From positions 62,001-126,000 of the forward strand of contig NZ_JANRHH010000031.1 of assembly GCF_030433435.1 (NCBI RefSeq): a stretch of 64,000 nucleotides of DNA, in the 5' to 3' direction. Under the pieces are notes generated by a model. It had not been told where the DNA came from. It made no database searches and worked only from the letters and a program-made list of their open reading frames with translations. How positions within the stretch are numbered: the stretch's first letter is position 1; every line of letters starts with the position of its first letter. Positions 27,832 to 36,563 of this stretch are shown here, one piece after another. The DNA is from Polycladomyces subterraneus. Its GTDB lineage: Bacteria; Bacillota; Bacilli; Thermoactinomycetales; JIR-001. Made by a program: the position numbers and the translations under genes.

Positions 27832-27944
27832 GTCGAAAAAAATATAGTTCAAATCTCGTTTCACCATAATATTAGTCATGGGCAATAAAGTTGCCCTGAT
27901 CTAAATTATATATAATTCTTTGTTCGCGGGGAAGGGGAAGATGG

Positions 27945-28871
27945 ATGGAATTGATTTTTCTGGGTACGGGAGCCGGTGTCCCGGCCAAGGAACGCAACGT
28001 GTCGGCGACGGCGTTGAAATGGACGGAGCGAAAAGGAAGAACATGGCTGTTTGACTGCGGGGAAGCGACACAACATCAAATCCTTCATTCACCGGTGAAG
28101 TTGGGGAAAGTGGATCACATCTGGATTACCCATCTGCACGGGGATCATCTTTTCGGCCTGCCGGGTGTGCTGGGCAGTCGCTCATTTCAGGAAGCAAATA
28201 CACCGCTCATCTTGTTTGGGCCGGAAGGGTTGCGCCGATTCGTGGACACGGTACTGACTGTAAGTCAGACACATTTACGATATGAATGGGAAGTGAGGGA
28301 GGTGACACCTGGCGTTGTTTATGAGGATGATGACGTGCGGGTAATCTGTGCGGAGTTGGATCATGGTATCCCTTGTTTCGGCTATCGCATCGAGGAAAAG
28401 GATCGACCGGGTTCGTTGCGGACGGATTTGCTGAAGGCGTTGGGTGTTCCGCCAGGTCCATTGTATCGTAGGCTGAAAGCGGGACAGGATGTGCAATTGC
28501 CCGACGGCCGAATGATACGGGCACGAGAGGTGTTGGGACCGCCCAAACGGGGAAGGGTCGTGACGATTTTGGGCGACACCCGTCCGACGGAAGCGGCGGT
28601 TCGGCTGGCATCACAGGCGGATGTACTGGTACATGAAGCTACGTATCGGACCCAGGAAGCGGCCCTGGCAGTAACGCACGGTCATGCCACCACGGTGGAT
28701 GCTGCGCGTACGGCCGTACGTGCGGGGGTCCGCACACTGATCCTCAACCATATCAGCCCGCGATACGGTGTTGAGGACGAACCGGCGTTGTTGGCCGAAG
28801 CCAGGGCCATCTTCCCGGAGACATACGTCGCTCGAGACGGTTGGTGTTTCCCGGTCATTTCACGCGATTGA
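27945..28871 (+). CDS. rnz: Ribonuclease Z
   Basis: The 308-residue metallo-beta-lactamase nuclease removes tRNA 3' trailers. The zinc motif HLHGDH (H63, H65, D67, H68), the N-terminal FLGTGAGVPAKERN, LDHGIPCFGYRIEEKDRPG (exosite region), LGDTRPTE and NHISPRY are all typical. Length matches the short bacterial form. It starts at ATG 27945 after GGGGAAGGGGAAG. A hairpin GGGCAA-TAAAG-TTGCCC (27880-27896) sits about 50 nt upstream. Confidence 0.94.
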   Translation: MELIFLGTGAGVPAKERNVSATALKWTERKGRTWLFDCGEATQHQILHSPVKLGKVDHIWITHLHGDHLFGLPGVLGSRSFQEANTPLILFGPEGLRRFVDTVLTVSQTHLRYEWEVREVTPGVVYEDDDVRVICAELDHGIPCFGYRIEEKDRPGSLRTDLLKALGVPPGPLYRRLKAGQDVQLPDGRMIRAREVLGPPKRGRVVTILGDTRPTEAAVRLASQADVLVHEATYRTQEAALAVTHGHATTVDAARTAVRAGVRTLILNHISPRYGVEDEPALLAEARAIFPETYVARDGWCFPVISRD

Positions 28872-28907
28872 ACAATGGGAAACAAATGGACGGGAGACGG
28901 CTCTGCA

Positions 28908-29240
28908 TCAGGTGACGGGACTCCACTCATGCACCCAAACCTCCATTGAGGGAACCCAACGCATGTCCGGGTGCAACGAGAGGATATACTCACGGTAGGC
29001 GTCCAGATCCGGGAATCCCTCGGAGCGGGCGTCAGTGTCCGTCATCTCTCCCAATTTCTGACGATATACGGCGGTGATGGAAAATCGCCGTCCCCGCAAT
29101 TCGAGGGTTTCACCGGGGTCGGCGTATCGGCCGTTCCGTCTGGTCGCATACTTTTCTCCACGAAGAGCTTTCTCAATATCCGACTCCCGTGTGACCAAGC
29201 GATCGATCGAACATGTTTTGGGCGGTAGGGGCTGGGTCAT
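28908..29240 (-). CDS. ASCH-like domain protein
   Basis: The 110-residue protein contains ERALRGEKYATRRNGRYADPGE-like and LELRGRRFSITAVYRQKLGE segments typical of ASCH/PUA-like folds. It ends with a helical part and VPSMEVWVHEWSPVT. ASCH proteins bind RNA or act on nucleoside derivatives; this one is not assigned. ATG 29240 follows AAAGGAGTG, which overlaps the stop of the carboxypeptidase gene. The two genes are an operon. It converges with rnz; no clear terminator is seen in the 36-nt gap. Confidence 0.7.
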   Translation of the reverse strand: MTQPLPPKTCSIDRLVTRESDIEKALRGEKYATRRNGRYADPGETLELRGRRFSITAVYRQKLGEMTDTDARSEGFPDLDAYREYILSLHPDMRWVPSMEVWVHEWSPVT

Positions 29241-29254
29241 CCCGGACACTCCTT

Positions 29255-30760
29255 TCAAAGCTTGTACAGTTCTGTGTACTTCTTCGTTAAATAGTCCATA
29301 TACGGCTCGATGGAGAGAGATTCACCCGTTACCCGCTGTACCAGTTCGTCCGCCGTATATTTCTTACCGTGTTGGTAAATGTTTTCCTTCAACCATTGAT
29401 GCAGCGTGCCGAATTCCCCTCGGGCGATCTCTTCTTCGATGTGGGGGTTCGCCCGTTTGGCCGCTGCGTAAAACTGTCCGCTTAAAATATTGCCCAGCGT
29501 GTAACATTGGAATGCACCGCCGATTGTATCCGCATACCAATGAACATCCTGCATGATGCCCATGCTGTCAGTCGTCGGCACGATCCCCAAATCGCTCTGG
29601 TATCGTTCCCGCCAAGCTTCCGGCAAATCCCGGACCGCTAACCTACCGTCCAGCATGGCCAGCTCCAGATCGAATCGCAGAATCACATGCAGGTTATAGG
29701 TGACCTCGTCGGCATCTGTCCGGATCAGTGAACGTTCCACTTTGTTGATGGCGCGATAGAATGTCTCTTCGTCCACGTTACCCAGCTGGGAAGGGAACAC
29801 CTTCTGCAGACGCGGATAAAAATGACGCCAGAAGGGGCGACTGCGCCCGACGATGTTTTCCCACAGGCGGGACTGGCTTTCGTGAACGCCGGAGGAGGTT
29901 CCGTTGGCCAACGGCGTTCCTTCGTATTTTTCCGAGATGCCCAATTCATACATCGCATGTCCGGCCTCGTGAATCGTGCTAAACAGGGCTTCGGTCAGGT
30001 CGTTTTCTTTGACGCGCGTGGTGATTCGCACGTCCCCCAATGAAAATTTGGTCATGAATGGATGGGGCGATTTGTCTTGGCGACCCCGGCGGAAATCAAA
30101 ACCCAGCTGACGAATCACGAGTTCGCCAAACGCCAGTTGGTCCCGCTCCGGAAAGTGCTGTCGGACGCAGGCGTCGTCGACGGGCTCTTGCTCCGTGATC
30201 GCCTGTACGAGCGGGACGAGCCGTTTGCGGAGTTCCCCAAACAACGCTTGTAGCTTCTTTGCCGTCATCCTTTCGTCGACATAATCGATCAGCGGGTCGG
30301 CGATGTGCTCGTAACCGGGGAAAAAGCTGGCCAGTTCCCGGCTGTACTCCAGCGTTTGTTCCAAATACGGGCGGACAAGGGAAAAGTCGTCAGCTGCTTT
30401 GGCCTTCACCCACACATTGTACGTGGTGGCCGTGTGGTTGGAGAATTTGGCGATGAAAGAAGCGGGGACATTGACGGCCCGTTCATATTCTTTGCGAGCG
30501 ACACGGATCAGAGCAGCGTCGTCGGAATCGGGAGGCAAGCTTTGTTCATACGATTTCAAATCATCTAACAACTGACCCAAACGGTCGTCGGTCAATTTTT
30601 CATGCGCCAATTGGTGCAATGTGGCGATCTGCCGTCCCCGCGCTTCGGCTCCACCTTCGGGCATGTAGGTCGATTGATCCCAAGACAGCAGGGCGGCCGC
30701 TGCATGCAGATCGTTGATTTCCGTCAACCGCTTTTTCAGTTCATATAGACGTTCGTCCAT
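29255..30760 (-). CDS. Metallocarboxypeptidase, Taq/M32 family
   Basis: The 501-residue, largely helical protein contains the HEXXH zinc site H264-EAG-H268 in TIHEAGHAMYELGI. Other M32 hallmarks are SHTATTYNVW-like N-terminal helices, GTSSGVHESQSRLWENIVGRSR and NLHVILRFDLELAMLDG. These cytosolic enzymes trim C-terminal residues from peptides. ATG 30760 follows GGAGAGAC; a longer in-frame start adds a basic stretch without its own ribosome site. It is cotranscribed with the ASCH gene. Confidence 0.92.
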   Translation of the reverse strand: MDERLYELKKRLTEINDLHAAAALLSWDQSTYMPEGGAEARGRQIATLHQLAHEKLTDDRLGQLLDDLKSYEQSLPPDSDDAALIRVARKEYERAVNVPASFIAKFSNHTATTYNVWVKAKAADDFSLVRPYLEQTLEYSRELASFFPGYEHIADPLIDYVDERMTAKKLQALFGELRKRLVPLVQAITEQEPVDDACVRQHFPERDQLAFGELVIRQLGFDFRRGRQDKSPHPFMTKFSLGDVRITTRVKENDLTEALFSTIHEAGHAMYELGISEKYEGTPLANGTSSGVHESQSRLWENIVGRSRPFWRHFYPRLQKVFPSQLGNVDEETFYRAINKVERSLIRTDADEVTYNLHVILRFDLELAMLDGRLAVRDLPEAWRERYQSDLGIVPTTDSMGIMQDVHWYADTIGGAFQCYTLGNILSGQFYAAAKRANPHIEEEIARGEFGTLHQWLKENIYQHGKKYTADELVQRVTGESLSIEPYMDYLTKKYTELYKL

Positions 30761-30964
30761 TTTGTCTCTCCTTTTCTTTCTCATGTCATGCAATTAAACC
30801 AAAATGTTACAATGATACGGGAAATCACAACCGATTATGTACGGGAAGCGATGAACTAAGACAGGAAACATTCCTGAATATACCCGCTACTCCTCATTTT
30901 AACATGATATTGACAAGGAGCATATATCCGATTGGACTCATCATGGTGCAAGGGAGAGGGCGAA

Positions 30965-32578
30965 GTGGAAAAAACACTGTTCTTACATGGTCGTGTGATC
31001 ACCATGGATGCGAGACGGGAATCGGCGGAAGCTGTCTACGTGGAGAATGGACGTATCGTGGATGTGGGTACCAGTCAGGATTTCCTGTTGCATTGGGGAA
31101 GAGCAGATGTGCGTCGCGTCGATTGGCAGGGTGCGACGGTCTATCCCGGTTGGGTGGACAGCCATGTGCATCTGGCGGCGTACGGGATGCTGCGCCATCG
31201 GTTGGATCTGAACGGAACGAAGAGCAAAGGGGAGATGCTTTGTCTGTTGCGTGAAATCGCCGCGCGCACGCCCGAGGGGGAGTGGATCGTCGGGGTCAAT
31301 TGGGATGAGAACCAATGGGCGGAAAGGGAAGTCCCGCACCGGGAGGAGCTGGACGCTGTTTCCTTACGTCATCCCGTTTTTTTGACCCGCATCTGTCACC
31401 ATGCGCATGTGGCCAACACGGTCGCATTCCGGGTCGCAGGCGTGGGGTTGGAACCGGATGATCCCGAGGAAGGCAAGTACGGCCGGGATCCGGATGGCAA
31501 GATAAACGGAATGATCTACGAAAACGCATCACGCCCGTTCTTCGCGGCCATACCCGAACCGACGGCCGAACAAAAGCGCTCCTATATCCGTGAGGCGGTG
31601 AAAGAGGCGCTGGCCCTCGGGTTGACTGCGGCCCATACGGAAGATTTGCGTGTGATGGGCAGTGTGCGTGAACTGTTGCGGGAATATCGCGGTCTGGTTG
31701 AAGCAGGGGTGTGGTTCCGCACGCATCATTTGCTTTATCATCCTCATTTGGATGAAGCGGTGGAACTGGGACTTCAAGCAGGGACGGGGGATGAATGGAC
31801 TGATGTGGGCGCGGTTAAGATCTTTGCAGATGGTGCGATCGGGGCACGAACCGCCTGGTTGTCGGAGCCTTATGCGGATGCGCCGGAGACTGCAGGCGAA
31901 CCGGTTCACTCGGATGACGAATTGGCAGGATGGGTGAGCAGGGCACGCGAAGCCGGCTTTCCTGTCGCCATCCATGCGATCGGAGACCGGGCCGCCGAAC
32001 AAGTGATCAACACTTGGGAGCGTCATCCCTCGCCAAAGGAAACGCGATATCGGGACCGGTTGATCCATGTCCAGGTGCTTCGTCCTGATTTGTTGGCACG
32101 GATGAGTGAATTATCATTCGTCGCGGACATCCAACCGCGGTTTGTGGCCAGCGATTTTCCCTGGGTGCAGGACCGTCTGGGAACGGAACGTCTCCCGTAT
32201 GCTTATGCGTGGAAATCATTGCTCGACGCGGGTGTTGTGTGCGCCGGTGGGAGCGATGCACCGATCGAACCCTTGAATCCGTTACTGGGAATCCATGCCG
32301 CAGTCACCCGTCGGCATCCGGAGGAGTTTCCCCACCCGGGATATGGTCCCGAACAAAGACTCACCGTCAAGGAAGCATTGCGTTTGTGGACGGCAGGAAG
32401 CGCTTATGCCGAAGGAAAGGAAATGGAACGGGGTTCGATCACACCGGGGAAGTGGGCTGACTTCACTGTGTTGGACCGTACACTTTCGGATACGGAACCG
32501 GACGAAATCCTGCAGGCGCGGGTGATTATGACTGTGGTAAACGGAAAGGTGGCATACCAGGGGAATAAGGATGTATGA
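30965..32578 (+). CDS. Amidohydrolase family protein (YtcJ-like)
   Basis: The 537-residue protein starts at GTG 30965 after AGGGAGAGGGCG. It has a composite beta-sandwich at both ends, a TIM-barrel metal site HVH (67-69) in GWVDSHVHL, and AIHAIGDRAAEQV, GGSDAPIEPLNPL and YAEGKEMERGSITPGKWADF. This is the YtcJ/NfdA type amidohydrolase-3 family; members hydrolyse N-substituted formamides or other amides. No neighbour indicates a substrate. Confidence 0.88.
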   Translation: MEKTLFLHGRVITMDARRESAEAVYVENGRIVDVGTSQDFLLHWGRADVRRVDWQGATVYPGWVDSHVHLAAYGMLRHRLDLNGTKSKGEMLCLLREIAARTPEGEWIVGVNWDENQWAEREVPHREELDAVSLRHPVFLTRICHHAHVANTVAFRVAGVGLEPDDPEEGKYGRDPDGKINGMIYENASRPFFAAIPEPTAEQKRSYIREAVKEALALGLTAAHTEDLRVMGSVRELLREYRGLVEAGVWFRTHHLLYHPHLDEAVELGLQAGTGDEWTDVGAVKIFADGAIGARTAWLSEPYADAPETAGEPVHSDDELAGWVSRAREAGFPVAIHAIGDRAAEQVINTWERHPSPKETRYRDRLIHVQVLRPDLLARMSELSFVADIQPRFVASDFPWVQDRLGTERLPYAYAWKSLLDAGVVCAGGSDAPIEPLNPLLGIHAAVTRRHPEEFPHPGYGPEQRLTVKEALRLWTAGSAYAEGKEMERGSITPGKWADFTVLDRTLSDTEPDEILQARVIMTVVNGKVAYQGNKDV

Positions 32579-32585
32579 CGGCGAA

Positions 32586-32796
32586 GCGTGAGACTGCTGA
32601 AAAAAAGTGGCCTACCATCGTGATGTTGGGTGAGCTATTTTCCCTCTCACTCCTCTTTCGGCAAGCTCAAAGGTGGCTCGTGGGTAAACGGTCACCCTTT
32701 GTTGGAGGAGCTCCGTATTTCCCGTTGAGCGACTCAAGCCGTCGCTACGGAGCGGAGACGGGAAATCGGAACACGCAGACTTTGTCAACAACTTGA
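32586..32796. repeat. Dispersed intergenic repeat, copy 6 (most complete)
   Basis: It begins CGTGAGACTGCTGAAAAAAA and ends CGCAGACTTTGTCAACAACT. The two ends are imperfect inverted repeats (TGCTGAcAAAGT-like versus ACTTTGTCAACA). The core at 32750-32793 matches 39262-39305 at 39 of 44 positions. It fills the 268-nt gap between the amidohydrolase and cwlJ. Confidence 0.7.
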
Positions 32797-32846
32797 ATCG
32801 TTCTTTTCACCTTCGCTTTCACATAGAATAACCGCGAGGTGATTGC

Positions 32847-33266
32847 ATGCCGGTTCGAGCCAATAGTGAAGAAGTGAAATTGTTGGCGCGTCTGATGCGG
32901 GCGGAGGCGGAAGGGGACGGCAAGATGGCCATGATGTTGGTCGGCAATGTCGGCGTCAACCGGGTAATTGGCGATTGTCTGGATTTTGAGGGTCTCCGGT
33001 CGATCAAGGCGATGGTGTTCCAATCGCCCGGAGGCTTTGAAGCCGTGCAGCGGCCGTACTTTTATCAAGCGGCCAGAGATCGAGACATTCGTCTGGCCCG
33101 CAGGGTTATCCGGGGCGAGCGATACGATCCGGCTTCCTATGCGCTGTGGTTTTTCAAACCGGTCGGTCCATGTCCCCCGCAATGGTTCAACCAGACCCAT
33201 AGCGGTCGGTACAAAAGCCATTGCTTTTACATCCCCCAACCCGCGTCGTGTCCGGATGTATACTGA
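32847..33266 (+). CDS. cwlJ: Spore cortex-lytic cell-wall hydrolase
   Basis: The 139-residue protein is a bare Hydrolase_2 domain without signal peptide. It has RLMRAEAEGDGKMAMMLVGN (catalytic Glu region), GGFEAVQRPYFYQAA and ALWFFKPVGPCPPQWFNQ. This is the usual form of CwlJ, made in the mother cell and placed in the spore coat, where it degrades cortex during germination. The following gene is gerQ, the known partner needed for CwlJ localisation in Bacillus, which supports the assignment. Confidence 0.93.
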   Translation: MPVRANSEEVKLLARLMRAEAEGDGKMAMMLVGNVGVNRVIGDCLDFEGLRSIKAMVFQSPGGFEAVQRPYFYQAARDRDIRLARRVIRGERYDPASYALWFFKPVGPCPPQWFNQTHSGRYKSHCFYIPQPASCPDVY

Positions 33267-33282
33267 GGAAGGAGGAAAAGCG

Positions 33283-33606
33283 GTGTATTGGCCTTATTAC
33301 AATCCATACGGAAACGGTTCCCTGTCGGTTCAAGGATGGGATGACGCATCGGTATCACAGCAAAGACAACGTGTGTATTCGGAAGACCTGCTCAGCCGAA
33401 ACATCGGGAAAACGGTGACGGTATATCTAACTTTTGAAAACAATACCCAATGGAATGCGAAGCAATTCACTGGCACTCTGCGTGGCGTCGGCCGGGATTT
33501 TATCGTGGTCCGCGACAGGCAAACCGGTAAGGATCACATGTTTCTCAACATCAATATCGATTATGTGGTGTTTGACGATCGGCCCGCCACTTTGGCCGGT
33601 GAATAG
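33283..33606 (+). CDS. gerQ: Spore coat protein GerQ
   Basis: The 107-residue protein starts at GTG 33283, 7 nt after GGAGG; an ATG at 33256 overlaps cwlJ and lacks spacing. It has a Tyr/Gln-rich N-terminus (VYWPYYNPYGNGSLSVQG) and the conserved C-terminal part EDLLSRNIGKTVTVYLTFENN, GVGRDFIVVRDRQTGK and NINIDYVVFDD. GerQ is cross-linked in the coat by transglutaminase and is needed for CwlJ. cwlJ-gerQ is a conserved pair. Confidence 0.92.
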   Translation: MYWPYYNPYGNGSLSVQGWDDASVSQQRQRVYSEDLLSRNIGKTVTVYLTFENNTQWNAKQFTGTLRGVGRDFIVVRDRQTGKDHMFLNINIDYVVFDDRPATLAGE

Positions 33607-33610
33607 GCAA

Positions 33611-33637
33611 AAAAAGGCGGCCCGATCAGGTGGGCCG
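33611..33637 (-). terminator. Terminator between gerQ and ytoQ-like gene
   Basis: CGGCCC-8 nt-GGGCCG stem. On the minus strand it is followed by CCTTTTTTTG, so it serves the ytoQ-like gene and may also stop gerQ transcription. Confidence 0.7.
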
Positions 33638-33699
33638 ACTTTGATGATGCGGAGTCCGTTTTCCGGTACTGCCAGGGGAAACGGATTTTTTTTTGCAGT

Positions 33700-34140
33700 T
33701 CACTCTAAAACGTAAGCCAGTGCGTCCAGTGCTTGGTCCACCGTTTCCACGGTCACTTGCGCCCGTTGGGACAGTTCTTTCAACGGATGATGCAAGCTTT
33801 CGGGGCGAACCAAAATGAGCGGTTTTCCCATCTGGATGGCCATGGCAGCGTCCATCGCTGTGTTCCATTGCCGGTATTTCTCACCAAACAGCGCGATGAC
33901 CACATCCGCTTTTTGCATCCAGATCCGCGTCCGCAGGTTGTTCAGTTCGGATGCGGCATGATCCCGATACACTGCGTTGGGCTGTTTCCCTTTGATGAGT
34001 TCGCCGATCGCGTCCGAGCGGTCGTGATCTTCCTGCGGCCCTTTAAAGATAATCGGCAAGCCGCGCTCTTCCGCTTTTTTTCGCAGTTGTTCGCGCCAGT
34101 CGTCATGAATTTGTCCCGCCAGATAGACCAAGAGTTCCAA
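33700..34140 (-). CDS. YtoQ-like / nucleoside 2-deoxyribosyltransferase-fold protein
   Basis: The 146-residue protein starts at TTG 34140 after AAGGAGGAG. VYLAGQIHDDWREQL at the N-terminus, KADVVIALFGEKYRQWNTAMDAA and GKPLILVRPESLHHPLKEL follow the nucleoside deoxyribosyltransferase-like fold seen in Bacillus YtoQ. Its reaction is unknown. It stands alone, convergent with gerQ and divergent from the sulfate operon. Confidence 0.78.
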   Translation of the reverse strand: MELLVYLAGQIHDDWREQLRKKAEERGLPIIFKGPQEDHDRSDAIGELIKGKQPNAVYRDHAASELNNLRTRIWMQKADVVIALFGEKYRQWNTAMDAAMAIQMGKPLILVRPESLHHPLKELSQRAQVTVETVDQALDALAYVLE

Positions 34141-34323
34141 TTTTCATCTCCTCCTTTTGAGGTCGTGTCTTGATCCATATCGTGTGTACTGCCTTGACGT
34201 CATTGTAGTAGATCCTCTCCTATTGTATCAAAAAGCGATAAAATGCAGTGCCCACCTTCCGTACGCTCGGAGTTTTCTCACAGGTAGTCTGTTTGCCACT
34301 AAAAAAATATTTTTGAAAACGGG

Positions 34324-34352
34324 TTGACAATAACGGCGAATCGGAGTATCAT
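34324..34352 (+). promoter_or_regulatory. Promoter of the sulfate-assimilation operon
   Basis: TTGACA (34324-34329), a 17-nt spacer, then TATCAT (34347-34352). It lies upstream of the S-box. The rest of the 34141-34613 gap holds this promoter and the riboswitch. Confidence 0.75.
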
Positions 34353-34413
34353 GACAACAAATCGCCTTAGTTTACTAATCTGAGTGGTTAACTCGGTTTT
34401 AATAATATTCCTG

Positions 34414-34594
34414 CTTACCCATCCAGAGAGGTGGAGGGACTCGGCCCTATGAAGCCTCGGCAACCAGTTTCGACCCTCATGGGCGGAACCCGGTGCCAAT
34501 TCCGGAGAGAACCGCGCGTTCTCGAAGATGGGGAGAAAAAGGCGTTATCGAGACAAACCGCCCCTTTTCTCCCGCCGGGAAAAGGGGTTTTTTA
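34414..34594 (+). ncRNA. SAM-I (S-box) riboswitch and terminator for the sulfate operon
   Basis: CAGAGAGGTGGAGGGACTCGG, ATGAAGCCTCGGCAACC and GGTGCCAATTCC are the S-box core. CCCATC and GATGGG close P1. The terminator CCCCTTTTC-9 nt-GAAAAGGGG with GTTTTTT follows (34561-34592). SAM binding would shut off sulfate assimilation, as in Bacillus cysH-type operons. Confidence 0.96.
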
Positions 34595-34613
34595 CATCAA
34601 AGGGGGAGCGATC

Positions 34614-36242
34614 ATGGCGCGACAGCAACAGTGGAAATGGGCGAAAGATGTTGACCGTCTGAACGAAGTGGAGAAGTTGAAATTGGAGAAAGACGGTCTG
34701 GATGTTATTCCCGATATCGAGAAATACGCCCAAACCGGGTTTGAGTCGATCCCGGAGGAGGAATTCGCCCGTTTCAAATGGGCGGGATTGTACTTGCAAC
34801 GGCCCAAATCTGACGGTTATTTCATGATGCGGGTGCGGATTCCGACGGGGATATTGAATTCCCGGCAGGTGCGTGTGTTGGCCGAAGTGGCTCGCGATTA
34901 CGGCCGGGGTCTCATCGACGTGACCACACGGCAGGCGGTGCAGTATCACTGGCTTCGAATCGAGAATATCCCGGACATTTTCCGGCGGTTGAAGGAAGTG
35001 GGTTTGTACTCGTACGAGGCATGCGGCGACTGTCCGCGCAATATTGTCGGCAATCCGTTGGCAGGAATCGATCCGTATGAGTTGATCGATACGCGTCCGA
35101 TCGTAGCCGAACTGGAAAAGACGTTCTTGCTGAACAAAGAATTTTCCAATTTGCCCCGTAAATACAAAATCTCTGTCTCCGCCAACATTCACAATGCGGG
35201 GCACGCACAAATCAACGATGTCGCCTTTACTCCCGCGATCAAGGAGATTGACGGAGAAAGGGTAGTCGGATTCCACGTGTGGGTGGGCGGCGGATTGTCC
35301 AACCGACCGCATCTGGCTCAGCAGTTGGATATCTTTGTTCGCCCGGAACAGGTGGTGGATGTGGCAGTCGGTATCACCAAAGTGTTCCGGGATTACGGTT
35401 ATCGTGAAAAGCGGCACCGTGCTCGTCTGAAATTCTTGGTCGCCGATTGGGGACCGGAGAAGTTTTTGGAGGTATTGACTGAACTGATCGGTCCCTATCC
35501 GTCGCGCGGGGAAGATCAGCTGAAGGAGTGGAACGGTGGGTACTTCACGGGTGTACATCCGCAAAAACAAGAAGGGCTGTGCTACGTGGGGCTCAATATT
35601 CCTGTTGGCCGGACGTCCGCGGAAGAGTTTTTCCAACTGGCCGATCTTGCCGATCAATACGGCTCTGGCTCCGTGCGCACGGTGAACACCCAAAACGTCA
35701 TCATTCCCGACGTACCGCGGGAGCGGGTGGACGATCTGTTGAAAGAACCATTGTTGGAACGGCTGACACCCTACCCGAAAACATTTGTAGGACATGCCAT
35801 TTCCTGCACCGGTAAAGAATTCTGCAACTTGGCGCTGACCGAAACCAAACAGTTGATGTACCGGACCGTGCAATATCTGGACTCCCGTATCGACCTGGAT
35901 GTGCCGATCCGTTTGCATGTGAATGGTTGCCCCAATTCCTGCGGACAGCAACAAATTGCCGACATCGGGCTGTTGGGCGGCAAATTGAAAACGCCAGCAG
36001 GTATGGTAGAGGCATACACCGTGTCGGTTGGCGGACATCTGAACGGGAAAGGCCGCTTCAACACCCAGCTCAAGGGTCGGGTGGAAGCAAATGATGTTCC
36101 GCGCGTGTTGGAATCGTTGGTACTGTTTTACAAAAATGAACGGCAACCCGGTGAATCGTTTGCCGATTTTGTGGATCGCGTAGGGGTGGCCGCCTTCCAG
36201 GAGCGACTGGACGAAGCGCTGGCGAAGGCGGGAACGAAATGA
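34614..36242 (+). CDS. Sulfite reductase (ferredoxin-type, siroheme/4Fe-4S)
   Basis: The 542-residue enzyme has two ferredoxin-like half domains and the siroheme-4Fe-4S cysteines in CTGKEFCNLALTETK and NGCPNSCG. Substrate-binding Arg/Lys stretches such as DVTTRQAVQYHWLRIE are present. The family includes nitrite and sulfite reductases; the S-box and the sat/cysH neighbours point to six-electron reduction of sulfite to sulfide. ATG 34614 follows AGGGGGAGCG. Its last codons overlap the next start (ATGA). Confidence 0.92.
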   Translation: MARQQQWKWAKDVDRLNEVEKLKLEKDGLDVIPDIEKYAQTGFESIPEEEFARFKWAGLYLQRPKSDGYFMMRVRIPTGILNSRQVRVLAEVARDYGRGLIDVTTRQAVQYHWLRIENIPDIFRRLKEVGLYSYEACGDCPRNIVGNPLAGIDPYELIDTRPIVAELEKTFLLNKEFSNLPRKYKISVSANIHNAGHAQINDVAFTPAIKEIDGERVVGFHVWVGGGLSNRPHLAQQLDIFVRPEQVVDVAVGITKVFRDYGYREKRHRARLKFLVADWGPEKFLEVLTELIGPYPSRGEDQLKEWNGGYFTGVHPQKQEGLCYVGLNIPVGRTSAEEFFQLADLADQYGSGSVRTVNTQNVIIPDVPRERVDDLLKEPLLERLTPYPKTFVGHAISCTGKEFCNLALTETKQLMYRTVQYLDSRIDLDVPIRLHVNGCPNSCGQQQIADIGLLGGKLKTPAGMVEAYTVSVGGHLNGKGRFNTQLKGRVEANDVPRVLESLVLFYKNERQPGESFADFVDRVGVAAFQERLDEALAKAGTK

Positions 36243-36517
36243 GTGTGCGTAAGACAAAGCAGCGGAATGACAGTTTGGATCCCTCCCTGTTTCTATACCG
36301 GTTGTCGGTTGTGACGGAAGATGGGGAAACTCATACGATCGTCGTGTTGGCAGAAGACGACGAAACGGCCTTTAGTGCTGCCGAAAAGGAATGGGAACGG
36401 AATTTTCTCGTTCCGCCAAAAGTTGCGGAATGGGCGTTGGAGGAAAAGCGCCGGGTAAAATCGGGAAGCGGCTATGTGGTCAGCGGAATTGAACCGGAAA
36501 ATTCGTCTGATGTGTGA
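36239..36517 (+). CDS. Small DUF3906-like protein in the sulfate operon
   Basis: The 92-residue soluble protein contains FLYRLSVVTEDGETHTIVV, AEDDETAFSAAEKEWERNF, PPKVAEWALEEKRRVKSG and GYVV. This pattern fits the short Bacillus DUF3906 family (YLYRFEV...AEVEVER...EKKR..KGAGFVI). The function is unknown. It is translationally coupled to the sulfite reductase gene by ATGA overlap, so it may help that enzyme or its electron supply (inference). Confidence 0.68.
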   Translation: MSVRKTKQRNDSLDPSLFLYRLSVVTEDGETHTIVVLAEDDETAFSAAEKEWERNFLVPPKVAEWALEEKRRVKSGSGYVVSGIEPENSSDV

Positions 36518-36563
36518 CCAATTGCGCCCCGATTGAATATGCATTGTGCAGGAGGGAACATCA

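Noticed and set aside
32968-33255. Upstream extension of the gerQ frame inside cwlJ
   Set aside because: It reads the cwlJ gene in another frame; the GTG at 33283 with GGAGG is the clear start.
34545-36257. 570-codon open frame on the minus strand
   Set aside because: It is the exact antisense of the sulfite reductase gene, which has full family motifs; the antisense protein is His/Gln-rich with no recognisable domain.
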